Source: Cytophagaceae bacterium
GTDB lineage: Bacteria; Bacteroidota; Bacteroidia; Cytophagales; Spirosomataceae
Length of the DNA: 11,204 nucleotides
NCBI GenBank assembly: GCA_027485075.1
Contig: JAIXRT010000110.1
Coordinates: forward strand, 1 to 11,204
Direction: 5' to 3'
In this document: positions 1 through 7,310 of the stretch, piece after piece
How positions within the stretch are numbered: the stretch's first letter is position 1
Layout: the number at the start of each line of letters is the position of its first letter
Program-made: the position numbers and the translations under genes
The notes under the pieces: generated by a model
Database searches by the model: none
What the model saw: only the letters and a program-made list of their open reading frames with translations
Told to the model about the DNA's origin: nothing

Positions 1-1130
1 GGATAAAAACGCCCTGGGTCGTAGATTCTGTTACTTGGGATCGTAACATGATTAAAAAAGCAGTTACTCACTTATCCTTAACGCTAGGTAAGCCTGTTCT
101 CAAACTGACGACGAAAGATTATAACGAACATGGGATGTCGGAATTACTGTCCCTATACGGTCAGTCGCACGATATCAATATTGAAGTTTTCAATTACCTG
201 CAACACACCATTACCGGTTGGCCCGGTGGCAAACCGAATGCCGACGACACCCATCGTCCGGAACGCGCCTTCCCAGCACGCAAAAAAGTCATCATTTTTA
301 GCCCCCACCCGGATGATGACATTATTTCCATGGGTGGTACTTTTCAGCGTTTACACGACCAAGGACACGATGTTCATGTCGTTTATCAGACATCGGGAAA
401 CATCGCGGTAGCAGATGATGAAGCGCTCCGATTTGCAGAATTTGTGATTGATTTCAACGAGAAATTTGACAGCAGCAATGCCAAAGCAAATAAAATCTAC
501 AAGGAATCTGTTAAGTTTCTCAAAGGAAAACGAGACTCTGAAGTAGACATTGCATCCGTTCGCGAGATCAAAGGACTCATTCGTCAAGGGGAAGCAAAAA
601 ACACCTGTCGCTTTGTAGGCATTAAAAAAGAGAATGCGCATTTTTTAAATATGCCATTTTATGAAACCGGAACAATCCGTAAAAAGCCTTTGACCGAACC
701 TGATATCCAATTAATTATGGACATCATCGAAGAGGTTCAGCCGCATCAAATTTATGCAGCAGGTGATTTAGCCGACCCACATGGTACACACAAAGTGTGC
801 TTAGATGCCATTTTCGAGGCAATTACGCGCTTAAAACACCGCGAATACATGAAGAATTGCTGGGTTTGGTTGTACAAAGGGGCTTGGGCAGAATGGGATA
901 TCGACCAAATTGAAATGGCCGTACCGATGTCGCCCGATCAAGTATTCAAGAAACGTATGGGTATTTTCAAGCACCAATCCCAAAAAGATGGCGTCGTATT
1001 TCAAGGAGAAGACTCGCGGGAATTTTGGCAGCGTGCCGAAGAACGTAACCGCGGCACCGCAGAATTGTATAATAAATTAGGCCTCGCGGAATATGAGGCC
1101 ATGGAGGCTTTTGTTCGTTGGCGTTTTTAA
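1..1130 (+). CDS. nagB: Glucosamine-6-phosphate deaminase fused to PIG-L/LmbE domain, C-terminal part
   Basis: NagB converts glucosamine-6-phosphate to fructose-6-phosphate and ammonia in the cytoplasm. The reading frame is open back to the window edge (first whole codon at 3-5), and the residues before the Met at 48 read KTPWVVDSVTWDRN. That is the end of the NagB domain as found in Bacteroidota fusions, so the gene is cut by the window and Met48 is internal. From Met48, the tail of the NagB half covers about residues 1-60. A PIG-L/LmbE-type metal-dependent deacetylase fold follows from about residue 80, with the zinc-site motif HPDDD at 87-91 and the second ligand motif DPHGTHK at 243-249. 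Full family members have roughly 640 residues, and about 375 are present here. The role of the PIG-L half (possibly N-deacetylation of an amino sugar) is inferred. The stop codon overlaps that of the convergent oxidoreductase gene by 4 bases. Confidence 0.9.
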   Translation, partial: IKTPWVVDSVTWDRNMIKKAVTHLSLTLGKPVLKLTTKDYNEHGMSELLSLYGQSHDINIEVFNYLQHTITGWPGGKPNADDTHRPERAFPARKKVIIFSPHPDDDIISMGGTFQRLHDQGHDVHVVYQTSGNIAVADDEALRFAEFVIDFNEKFDSSNAKANKIYKESVKFLKGKRDSEVDIASVREIKGLIRQGEAKNTCRFVGIKKENAHFLNMPFYETGTIRKKPLTEPDIQLIMDIIEEVQPHQIYAAGDLADPHGTHKVCLDAIFEAITRLKHREYMKNCWVWLYKGAWAEWDIDQIEMAVPMSPDQVFKKRMGIFKHQSQKDGVVFQGEDSREFWQRAEERNRGTAELYNKLGLAEYEAMEAFVRWRF

Positions 1131-4048
1131 GCTAACGCTTCAAACAATATCTCGGCGGTATGCTTCGCGTGGCGTTGCGTACCGTCGTGAATTTGGTGTC
1201 GGCAGCTAGTACCCGACGCCACAATTTCCACCTCGGGTCCCTGGGCACGCACGGTCGGAAACAGCACCAATTCCCCGATTTGCATCGATAAATCATAGTG
1301 CTCCTGCTCGTAACCGAACGATCCCGCCATCCCGCAACATCCCGAAGGAATCAATTGCACTTCAAAATTTGCCGGCAACGACAAGGCTTTTTTAGCGGAC
1401 ACTAAGGAGCTCATGGATTTTTGTTGGCAATGTCCATGCAACTTCAACAAACGCTTATCTGCTTTAAACAATGTTTTATCAATCCGCTTCGCATCTGCTT
1501 CGCGCGCGATAAATTCTTCCAATAAGAGTACATTTTTACTTAAATCTTGAGCTTTGGCTAGCCATGCATCTGAAACTAAATCTGGATATTCATCTCGGAA
1601 AGTTAAAATTGCCGATGGCTCAATGCCCACTAGTGGAATATCTGCCGTCACAAGTGCCGACCATAACTCCACATTTGCCTGAGCTAATTTACGTGCCTCA
1701 TCCAGCATGCCTTTCGACAAGAACGATCGACCTGAAATCGGATGTGCCATCGTGCGGACTTCATAGCCCAAAGCTTCTAGCAATAGCACCGCTTTCCGGC
1801 CCACTTCCGCATCGTTGTAATTCGTGAACTCATCCACAAACAAATAAACAGCCTTATTGGATTCAATTGATTTACGACCTTTCAGCCAAGACCAAAGCGA
1901 TTGCTTGGCCAATAAAGGCATGGTGCGATCTGGATGGAAGCCCACTAAGCGATTCGAGATTCGACGTAAAAATGGCGTACCCATCACCGCATTATAAAGT
2001 GAAGGAACATATGACGCTAAGGAAGAAATGGTCGCAAAATGGCCAACTAGCCAACTGCGCAAAGGCGTGCCATTTTCTTTTTGATACTGGTAAAGAAATT
2101 CCATTTTCAGCTTGGCCACATCGACATTCGATGGACATTCCGCTTTACAACCTTTACACGCCAAACACAAATCCATCACCTCTTTAATCTCCTTGTGATT
2201 AAAGCGATTAGGCTGCGAAGAGTGCGTTAAAAATTCACGAAGAATATTGGCCCGAGCACGCGTGGTCTCTTTTTCATTTCGAGTCGCCATGAACGATGGG
2301 CACATGGTACCTCCAGAAACAGGCGTTTTCCGACAGTCACCTGATCCATTACACTGCTCCGCATGTTGCAAAACATCTTGATCTTTATATCGAAATGCAG
2401 TTGTAAACTCCGGGGTTTGTTGGCCAGCCTCATACCGCAAAAACGTATCCATCGGTGGCGTATCCACAATCTTGTTGGGATTAAATATCCCTTTCGGATC
2501 CCACCATGATTTCAACTCACGCATCAACTGGTAATTCGAATCACCCACCATCCACGGGATAAATTCACCGCGTAAACGACCATCTCCATGTTCACCAGAA
2601 AGCGAACCTTGATATTTTTTAACCAAACGCGCAATCTCTTCCGCGATATGGCGAAACTGTTTATGACCTTCTTCTGTCTTTAAATTAATGATTGGGCGCA
2701 AGTGTAATTCGCCTGAACCTGCATGTGCATAATGCACACAGTATAAATTATTGGCCGTTAAAATCTCATTAAATTCGGCGATAAATGCTGGTAAATCGTT
2801 TACATCGACGGCTGTATCTTCAATAACGGCAACCGCTTTTTCATCACCTGGAAGATTAGAAAGTAAGCCTAAACCTGCCTTACGTAAATCCCATACCTTC
2901 TTCACATCACCACCCGTAACATAGGGAAAATGATATCCCAAATCTGCCGCACGCATTGCTTGCTCAACTTGTTGAGCTTGTTTAGCTAAACTTTCAGCGT
3001 CATCTGCACGTAGTTCAACAACTAATATGGCCCCGGGATCTCCCTCAACAAAGAACCGATTTTGACTTTGCTCGGCATTCGCTTTGGTACATTCTAAAAT
3101 ATAATGATCCATTAATTCCGAAGCGGACGGATTGAATTTCAATGCAATCAAGTTAGCCCGCAACGCCTCATCAATTGAGTTAAAATGCGCGCAAACCAAA
3201 CCCAAATGAGCCGGAGGCAATGGATCCACATGTAGTTTAATACGCGTGGCAAAACACAGTGTACCTTCGGATCCAGCTAGTAAATTACAAAAATTAAATG
3301 CCGGTTTATCGGCAATAAATGCATTGGAATTCAACAGCATATCCACGGCATAACCCGTATTCCGGCGCTTAATACTTGGCTTAGGAAATTCTGATTGGAT
3401 ATTTTGTTGATGCGTCGGGTTACTCAATGCAGCTAACGTCTGCGTATATATCGTATGTAAACGACTCCCTTCCTTCAATTGCTTCACCGTTTCAAACGGA
3501 TCTTCTGCCTCAAAGGTAACGAAAGTACCATCAGACAAATAACCTTCCACCGCGAGTACGTGGTCACGCGTAGATCCATAAACAACTGAATTAGATCCAC
3601 AGGAGTTATTTCCCAACATCCCTCCCATCATCGCGCGATTCGCGGTAGATGTTTCTGGTCCAAAAAATAAGCCATGCTTTTTCAACTCCACATTCAACAC
3701 ATCGCGCACGACACCTGGCTCTACCCAAACATAGGATTCCTCTTTATTTACTTCCAGAATACGATCGAAAAATTTTGAGACGTCCACGACTAATCCGGCG
3801 CCTACTACTTGACCGGCTAATGAGGTACCAGCCGTACGGGGAATCAAGGGAATCTGATGTGTATCGGCAAAAGAAATCAGGGTTTGAATATCTGCTTGGG
3901 TTTCAGGAATCGCAACACCAAGCGGCATTTCACGATAAGCTGAGGCATCTGTTGCGTACAAAGTCCGCATAACGGTATCCGTAAAGAGACTCCCTTGTAA
4001 TTTTTCTGATAATTCTGCTAAAACAGATCCTACTTCCTGCTTGATCAT
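1127..4048 (-). CDS. FAD-binding and 4Fe-4S oxidoreductase (D-2-hydroxyacid dehydrogenase type, YdiJ/GlcD-GlcF-like)
   Basis: This 973-residue protein joins a flavin dehydrogenase of the VAO/PCMH fold to a GlcF-like Fe-S electron-transfer unit. Members oxidise D-lactate, glycolate or D-2-hydroxyglutarate and pass electrons to the quinone pool. The substrate here cannot be read from sequence. The FAD-binding domain spans about 45-275, with PRTAGTSLAGQ at 70-80 and NNSCGSNS at 147-154. The FAD-oxidase C-terminal domain spans about 280-530, with metal-site motifs HAGSGELHLRP (442-452) and SGEHGDGR (484-491). Two ferredoxin-like clusters follow: cysteines at 566, 572 and 583 (ending MCPS), then the classical CLACKGCKAECP at 628-639. 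The second CCG-type motif is intact (SGCCGMAGSFGYE, 902-914). At the equivalent place in the first repeat the sequence is HPISGRSFLSKG (769-780), without cysteines. No signal peptide is visible. It is the last gene of the minus-strand group, 12 bases after yhhN, and it ends inside the nagB stop. Confidence 0.9.
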   Translation of the reverse strand: MIKQEVGSVLAELSEKLQGSLFTDTVMRTLYATDASAYREMPLGVAIPETQADIQTLISFADTHQIPLIPRTAGTSLAGQVVGAGLVVDVSKFFDRILEVNKEESYVWVEPGVVRDVLNVELKKHGLFFGPETSTANRAMMGGMLGNNSCGSNSVVYGSTRDHVLAVEGYLSDGTFVTFEAEDPFETVKQLKEGSRLHTIYTQTLAALSNPTHQQNIQSEFPKPSIKRRNTGYAVDMLLNSNAFIADKPAFNFCNLLAGSEGTLCFATRIKLHVDPLPPAHLGLVCAHFNSIDEALRANLIALKFNPSASELMDHYILECTKANAEQSQNRFFVEGDPGAILVVELRADDAESLAKQAQQVEQAMRAADLGYHFPYVTGGDVKKVWDLRKAGLGLLSNLPGDEKAVAVIEDTAVDVNDLPAFIAEFNEILTANNLYCVHYAHAGSGELHLRPIINLKTEEGHKQFRHIAEEIARLVKKYQGSLSGEHGDGRLRGEFIPWMVGDSNYQLMRELKSWWDPKGIFNPNKIVDTPPMDTFLRYEAGQQTPEFTTAFRYKDQDVLQHAEQCNGSGDCRKTPVSGGTMCPSFMATRNEKETTRARANILREFLTHSSQPNRFNHKEIKEVMDLCLACKGCKAECPSNVDVAKLKMEFLYQYQKENGTPLRSWLVGHFATISSLASYVPSLYNAVMGTPFLRRISNRLVGFHPDRTMPLLAKQSLWSWLKGRKSIESNKAVYLFVDEFTNYNDAEVGRKAVLLLEALGYEVRTMAHPISGRSFLSKGMLDEARKLAQANVELWSALVTADIPLVGIEPSAILTFRDEYPDLVSDAWLAKAQDLSKNVLLLEEFIAREADAKRIDKTLFKADKRLLKLHGHCQQKSMSSLVSAKKALSLPANFEVQLIPSGCCGMAGSFGYEQEHYDLSMQIGELVLFPTVRAQGPEVEIVASGTSCRHQIHDGTQRHAKHTAEILFEALA

Positions 4049-4060
4049 AAGAACCCCGAA

Positions 4061-4687
4061 TTAATTCGTAAGCTGCAATTTACGTAAACGCGTGATGAGT
4101 AACAATTGTGCCAGTATATAAGTACTCATGACCCAGAATGAATTACCCGGAATAGCATAATAAAACTTGCCAAAAGCCAATAAGCTGTCAGAAATTACAA
4201 ACAATAATGCACCCCAAAAGATCAACTTATCACTCAATTTGACACCAAAATACAACATGGCCCCAAGTGCAACCGCATACACAACCACGGGAATTCGTAA
4301 ACCTTCAGCCAAATGTGGCCATAGGAATTTAAGTAAAGTCACCACATAGACCATAATAGCACCTAATGACCAGTGCCATATTTCTCTAGACCGGAGATGA
4401 AACAAGCGGATATACGCAATTTGCATCAGTAAAAAACTACCTAAGCCTAACTGAAAAAACAAGGGATTATCACCCGGGATAAGTAAAAAGACATCGCCCA
4501 ACCAGGCAAAAAATAAAACAACTAATAGCGATTTGGATTCTAAACCCACATACCCCGCTAAAAGTAGCATGAGTAAGGGTTTGGTCACATAGCGAGCTTC
4601 AGGAAATACCCAAGGTGCTAGGAGTTCCAGGACTGCATCCACATAAAATAACCGTAAACACAAGTCAGATAGCCGCATCTTATTCAT
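4061..4687 (-). CDS. YhhN/TMEM86 family integral membrane protein (lysoplasmalogenase-like)
   Basis: The 208-residue protein is almost entirely hydrophobic, with about seven or eight predicted membrane segments. It carries the family's spaced motifs: TKPLLM at 35-40, WLGDVFLL at 62-69, and GALLFVISDSLLAFGKF at 159-175 with the conserved aspartate in SDS, followed by STYILAQLLL near 188-197. Characterised relatives such as TMEM86B and Legionella YhhN hydrolyse the vinyl-ether bond of lysoplasmalogens. Whether this organism makes plasmalogens is unknown, so the substrate is open. The Met at 4687 overlaps the end of the GT2 gene by 8 bases. An in-frame Met at 4678 (residue 4) would remove the overlap and is an equally good start. 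The arrangement suggests translational coupling with the GT2 gene. Confidence 0.85.
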   Translation of the reverse strand: MNKMRLSDLCLRLFYVDAVLELLAPWVFPEARYVTKPLLMLLLAGYVGLESKSLLVVLFFAWLGDVFLLIPGDNPLFFQLGLGSFLLMQIAYIRLFHLRSREIWHWSLGAIMVYVVTLLKFLWPHLAEGLRIPVVVYAVALGAMLYFGVKLSDKLIFWGALLFVISDSLLAFGKFYYAIPGNSFWVMSTYILAQLLLITRLRKLQLTN

Positions 4688-5636
4688 CTAGGTATTTGCC
4701 TGCACAAATTTCTTTTTCGATAATGAAATTTGGGCGACTTTTTGATTGGAAGAAGATACGTAAAATATATTCCCCAAGCACACCTATGGCCATTAATTGA
4801 ATTCCACCGAACAAAATAATCACAAAAAGCAAAGCGGTAAAACCTTCAATGACTTGATCGAAAAACATTTTTTTTACAATAACAGAAATCAAATAGATCA
4901 CCGAAGAAACGATAGCAAACCCACCCAGCGAGGTAACAAACTTGATGGGGAATTCGCTAAAATTATAAATTCCATTCAGCGCTAGCTGAACCAATTTACT
5001 AAACGAATATTTTGAATCACCAGATGCTCGTTCTTGACGATCATACGCAATACCAATTTGCTTAAACCCTATCCACGTGCGCATACCACGGATAAAACGG
5101 CTCTCCTCAGGCATTTTATTGAGGACGTTAACTACGCGCCGACTGATAAATGAGAAATCTCCACTGTCCAACGGAATGTCTATGTTGGCAATTTTCTTTA
5201 AAATTCGATAAAAGATAAAATAGGCAAAACGCTTATAAAACACCTCTTTACGCTTCTCTCGTACTGCATAAACGACATCATAACCCTCTTTAAATTTGGC
5301 ATAAAACGTTTCAAGTAATTCAGGAGGATCTTGCAGATCGCCATCCAAAACAAATACACCCTCAGATCCGCGCGCAACAGAAAGTCCAGCCGTAAGGGCC
5401 AGCTGGTGACCATGATTACGTGACAACAAAACGACATGAAAACGTGGATCACTCAAGGCTAATTGCTGTAACATGGTGCGGGAATTATCCCGACTGCCAT
5501 CATCGATTAGTACAGCCTCCAAGGTTATGGGCGATTGGTCCATGATTTTCACTAACCGGTCGGCCAACATCGGAAGGTTACTTTCTTCGTTGTAGACAGG
5601 AATAACAAATGAAACTTGGGGCGTCGAATTGGGCAT
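4680..5636 (-). CDS. Family 2 glycosyltransferase, polyprenyl-phosphate sugar transferase type (DPM1/GtrB-like)
   Basis: This 318-residue enzyme probably transfers a sugar from a nucleotide donor to polyprenyl phosphate at the cytoplasmic face of the inner membrane. The GT-A domain starts at once (VSFVIPVYNEESN, 8-20). It has the nucleotide-site DDGS at 45-48 and the metal-binding DGDLQDPPE at 98-106. The segment RFIRGMRTWIGF at 180-191 and the basic, Ser-rich stretch near 200-213 are typical of the DPM1/GtrB/ArnC branch. Two C-terminal membrane segments lie at about 233-255 and 265-293, with a short cytoplasmic tail, which is the normal GtrB architecture and length. The sugar is not predictable. 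The gene starts 3 bases after the stop of the GT39 gene, so the two are almost certainly cotranscribed and may supply donor and transferase of one pathway. No GtrA-like or other flippase gene lies in the window. Confidence 0.92.
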   Translation of the reverse strand: MPNSTPQVSFVIPVYNEESNLPMLADRLVKIMDQSPITLEAVLIDDGSRDNSRTMLQQLALSDPRFHVVLLSRNHGHQLALTAGLSVARGSEGVFVLDGDLQDPPELLETFYAKFKEGYDVVYAVREKRKEVFYKRFAYFIFYRILKKIANIDIPLDSGDFSFISRRVVNVLNKMPEESRFIRGMRTWIGFKQIGIAYDRQERASGDSKYSFSKLVQLALNGIYNFSEFPIKFVTSLGGFAIVSSVIYLISVIVKKMFFDQVIEGFTALLFVIILFGGIQLMAIGVLGEYILRIFFQSKSRPNFIIEKEICAGKYLDE

Positions 5637-5639
5637 AAA

Positions 5640-7229
5640 TTAATAGCGGTATTTACCTTGTTTAAAATCAAAAATTAGAACTTCTGTTCCATTTTTGCGC
5701 TTTAAAATTACGGAATCTTTTCGCAGCGTATCGATTCGTTGGATAAATTTATCTGAAGGCGATAAATACAAATTCACTAATTGAGCATCTGCAACACTGT
5801 ATGTACCTCCAGCCAAATGCTTCGAATTTAGAAAATTCGTTACTTGGGATGGATATAAAATGGTGTCGCCCGCTGCATATTGTTCTTTTAATTTGTCTGC
5901 AATCTGAATATAAGGATTTCCGATGCGACCAGCAGAAAATGTATATTTTTGAGGCTTATCTTGATAAAGAGGCAGGAAGGCAAACACTAAAAAATAAGCT
6001 TGGATAAAAACAAATAAACCTGCGACTAAACGGATCCAAATGGGCTTTTGAAAAACATATTCCATAAAGCCTACCGAAATAAAAATACCAAAAGGAAGAC
6101 CAAATCCAGCATAGCGAATAAAATATCCGGTCGTCGTTCCCGCATTGATAGCTGTTGCGATCAATACCAAAACAGGGAGCAAAATCTGCAGCAGTCCAAA
6201 TAAATAAAAACGACGTTTTTCTGGATTGAAATCCTTTAGCCAAGTATATATTCCATAGCCAAATAGAACCAGTGCAACTCCACCGAACCGATAACCTTGT
6301 TTGGCATATAAATCATTTGTCCAAAAGAATAGATCCGACAAAATCATCACGGTACGCTTGAGCAGATTACCAAAATTAGCAGCTTCGATCCAGCCAGGAA
6401 TCGGTCCATTTGCATGCAAGTAAGCTAAATACTGAGCCCCAGCATCAGCTTGATAAGCTAAAAAATATTGACCTGGGCCCAAGGTCATCCAACCAAGAAA
6501 CGGTATAATAATGATGACTGCACCTATACTCAATCGCGTCCAAATTTCTTTTGAACGTAAATTCAGGAGCGCAAAAATCCCTTGGCCAACAAGAACCAGC
6601 GCGGTCAGATAGGTAGAAAAAAGCGCTAATATACTCGTCAATATCCAGCCCAATAAATCATTGGATTTGATCCCTTGCTCACGCTTCGGGTAAATAAGTT
6701 TCCAATAAAAGAAGTTGGATGCCGTCGCGAAAAACATTGAAGTCGCATAATTGCGGGCTTGCTGGCTATACACCACAAAAAACGGCTCAATTACAGCGAA
6801 CGCTAGCAACGCAATTTGCCAAGTAATTTTGGGATATATCTTGCGTGACCAAAAAAACATGAGCCAAACGGTCAGCATGTTGAATATCACAGATATGCTA
6901 CGAACAGTTCCATCTCCTTTTCCAAAAACAAACGCAACCATTTTGAGTAACATGTCGTGAACTAGACTATTGCCACTAACATCGCCTCGTGCATCAGCGT
7001 CTAACCAGGAATTAATGCCGCGCGGCTCCCAAAAATCGGCAGGCGTAAAGGTCTTCCCGGGTTGCATCAGGTCGTACATACCACCTATATTGGTATTCCC
7101 GACTGCGATCATCATGCTTTGCTTTTCGTCGCCAAATAAACTAAATGACCCAATATGATAAAACCTCAAAACGAACCCGAGTATCATCAGTCCAAAAAAT
7201 GCTGAAACAAGAATCGTTTTATTACCCAT
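5640..7229 (-). CDS. GT39/ArnT-like polytopic membrane glycosyltransferase (GT-C fold)
   Basis: This 529-residue protein has about ten or more hydrophobic helices between residues 5 and 420 and a soluble C-terminal domain (about 421-529) that should face the periplasm. The first extracytoplasmic loop has the acidic motif LFGDEKQSM (31-39), where PMT/ArnT enzymes keep their catalytic Asp-Glu. SQQARNYA at 155-162 matches the conserved second-loop region of the family (usually Q-x-R-x-Y). Such enzymes transfer a sugar from a polyprenyl-phosphate donor to protein, lipid A or another glycan. The acceptor here is unknown. The start Met at 7229 follows the nrdA terminator hairpin by only 23 bases, leaving little room for a separate promoter. 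It is first in the minus-strand group, and the neighbouring GT2 gene is the natural candidate for making its donor. Confidence 0.82.
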   Translation of the reverse strand: MGNKTILVSAFFGLMILGFVLRFYHIGSFSLFGDEKQSMMIAVGNTNIGGMYDLMQPGKTFTPADFWEPRGINSWLDADARGDVSGNSLVHDMLLKMVAFVFGKGDGTVRSISVIFNMLTVWLMFFWSRKIYPKITWQIALLAFAVIEPFFVVYSQQARNYATSMFFATASNFFYWKLIYPKREQGIKSNDLLGWILTSILALFSTYLTALVLVGQGIFALLNLRSKEIWTRLSIGAVIIIIPFLGWMTLGPGQYFLAYQADAGAQYLAYLHANGPIPGWIEAANFGNLLKRTVMILSDLFFWTNDLYAKQGYRFGGVALVLFGYGIYTWLKDFNPEKRRFYLFGLLQILLPVLVLIATAINAGTTTGYFIRYAGFGLPFGIFISVGFMEYVFQKPIWIRLVAGLFVFIQAYFLVFAFLPLYQDKPQKYTFSAGRIGNPYIQIADKLKEQYAAGDTILYPSQVTNFLNSKHLAGGTYSVADAQLVNLYLSPSDKFIQRIDTLRKDSVILKRKNGTEVLIFDFKQGKYRY

Positions 7230-7252
7230 GTATTTGGTTAGCTAGTTAAACA

Positions 7253-7288
7253 CAAAAATCACTTAACTGGATAGCTAAGTGATTTTTG
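7253..7288 (-). terminator. Rho-independent terminator of nrdA
   Basis: A perfect 13-bp inverted repeat (CAAAAATCACTTA at 7253-7265 and its complement at 7276-7288) encloses a 10-base loop. On the minus strand it lies 22 bases after the nrdA stop and ends in a run of five T. The A/T-rich arms make it nearly symmetric. On the plus strand there is no gene to terminate. It is strong enough in form to end the nrdA transcript, but partial read-through into the GT39 gene is possible. Confidence 0.85.
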
Positions 7289-7310
7289 ACAAGTTATGCA
7301 TTCAATTTAA

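Noticed and set aside
48..50. ATG at 48 as the start of an independent 360-residue PIG-L protein
   Set aside because: The same frame is open to the window edge, and the residues before it (KTPWVVDSVTWDRN) match the NagB domain end, so it is an internal Met.
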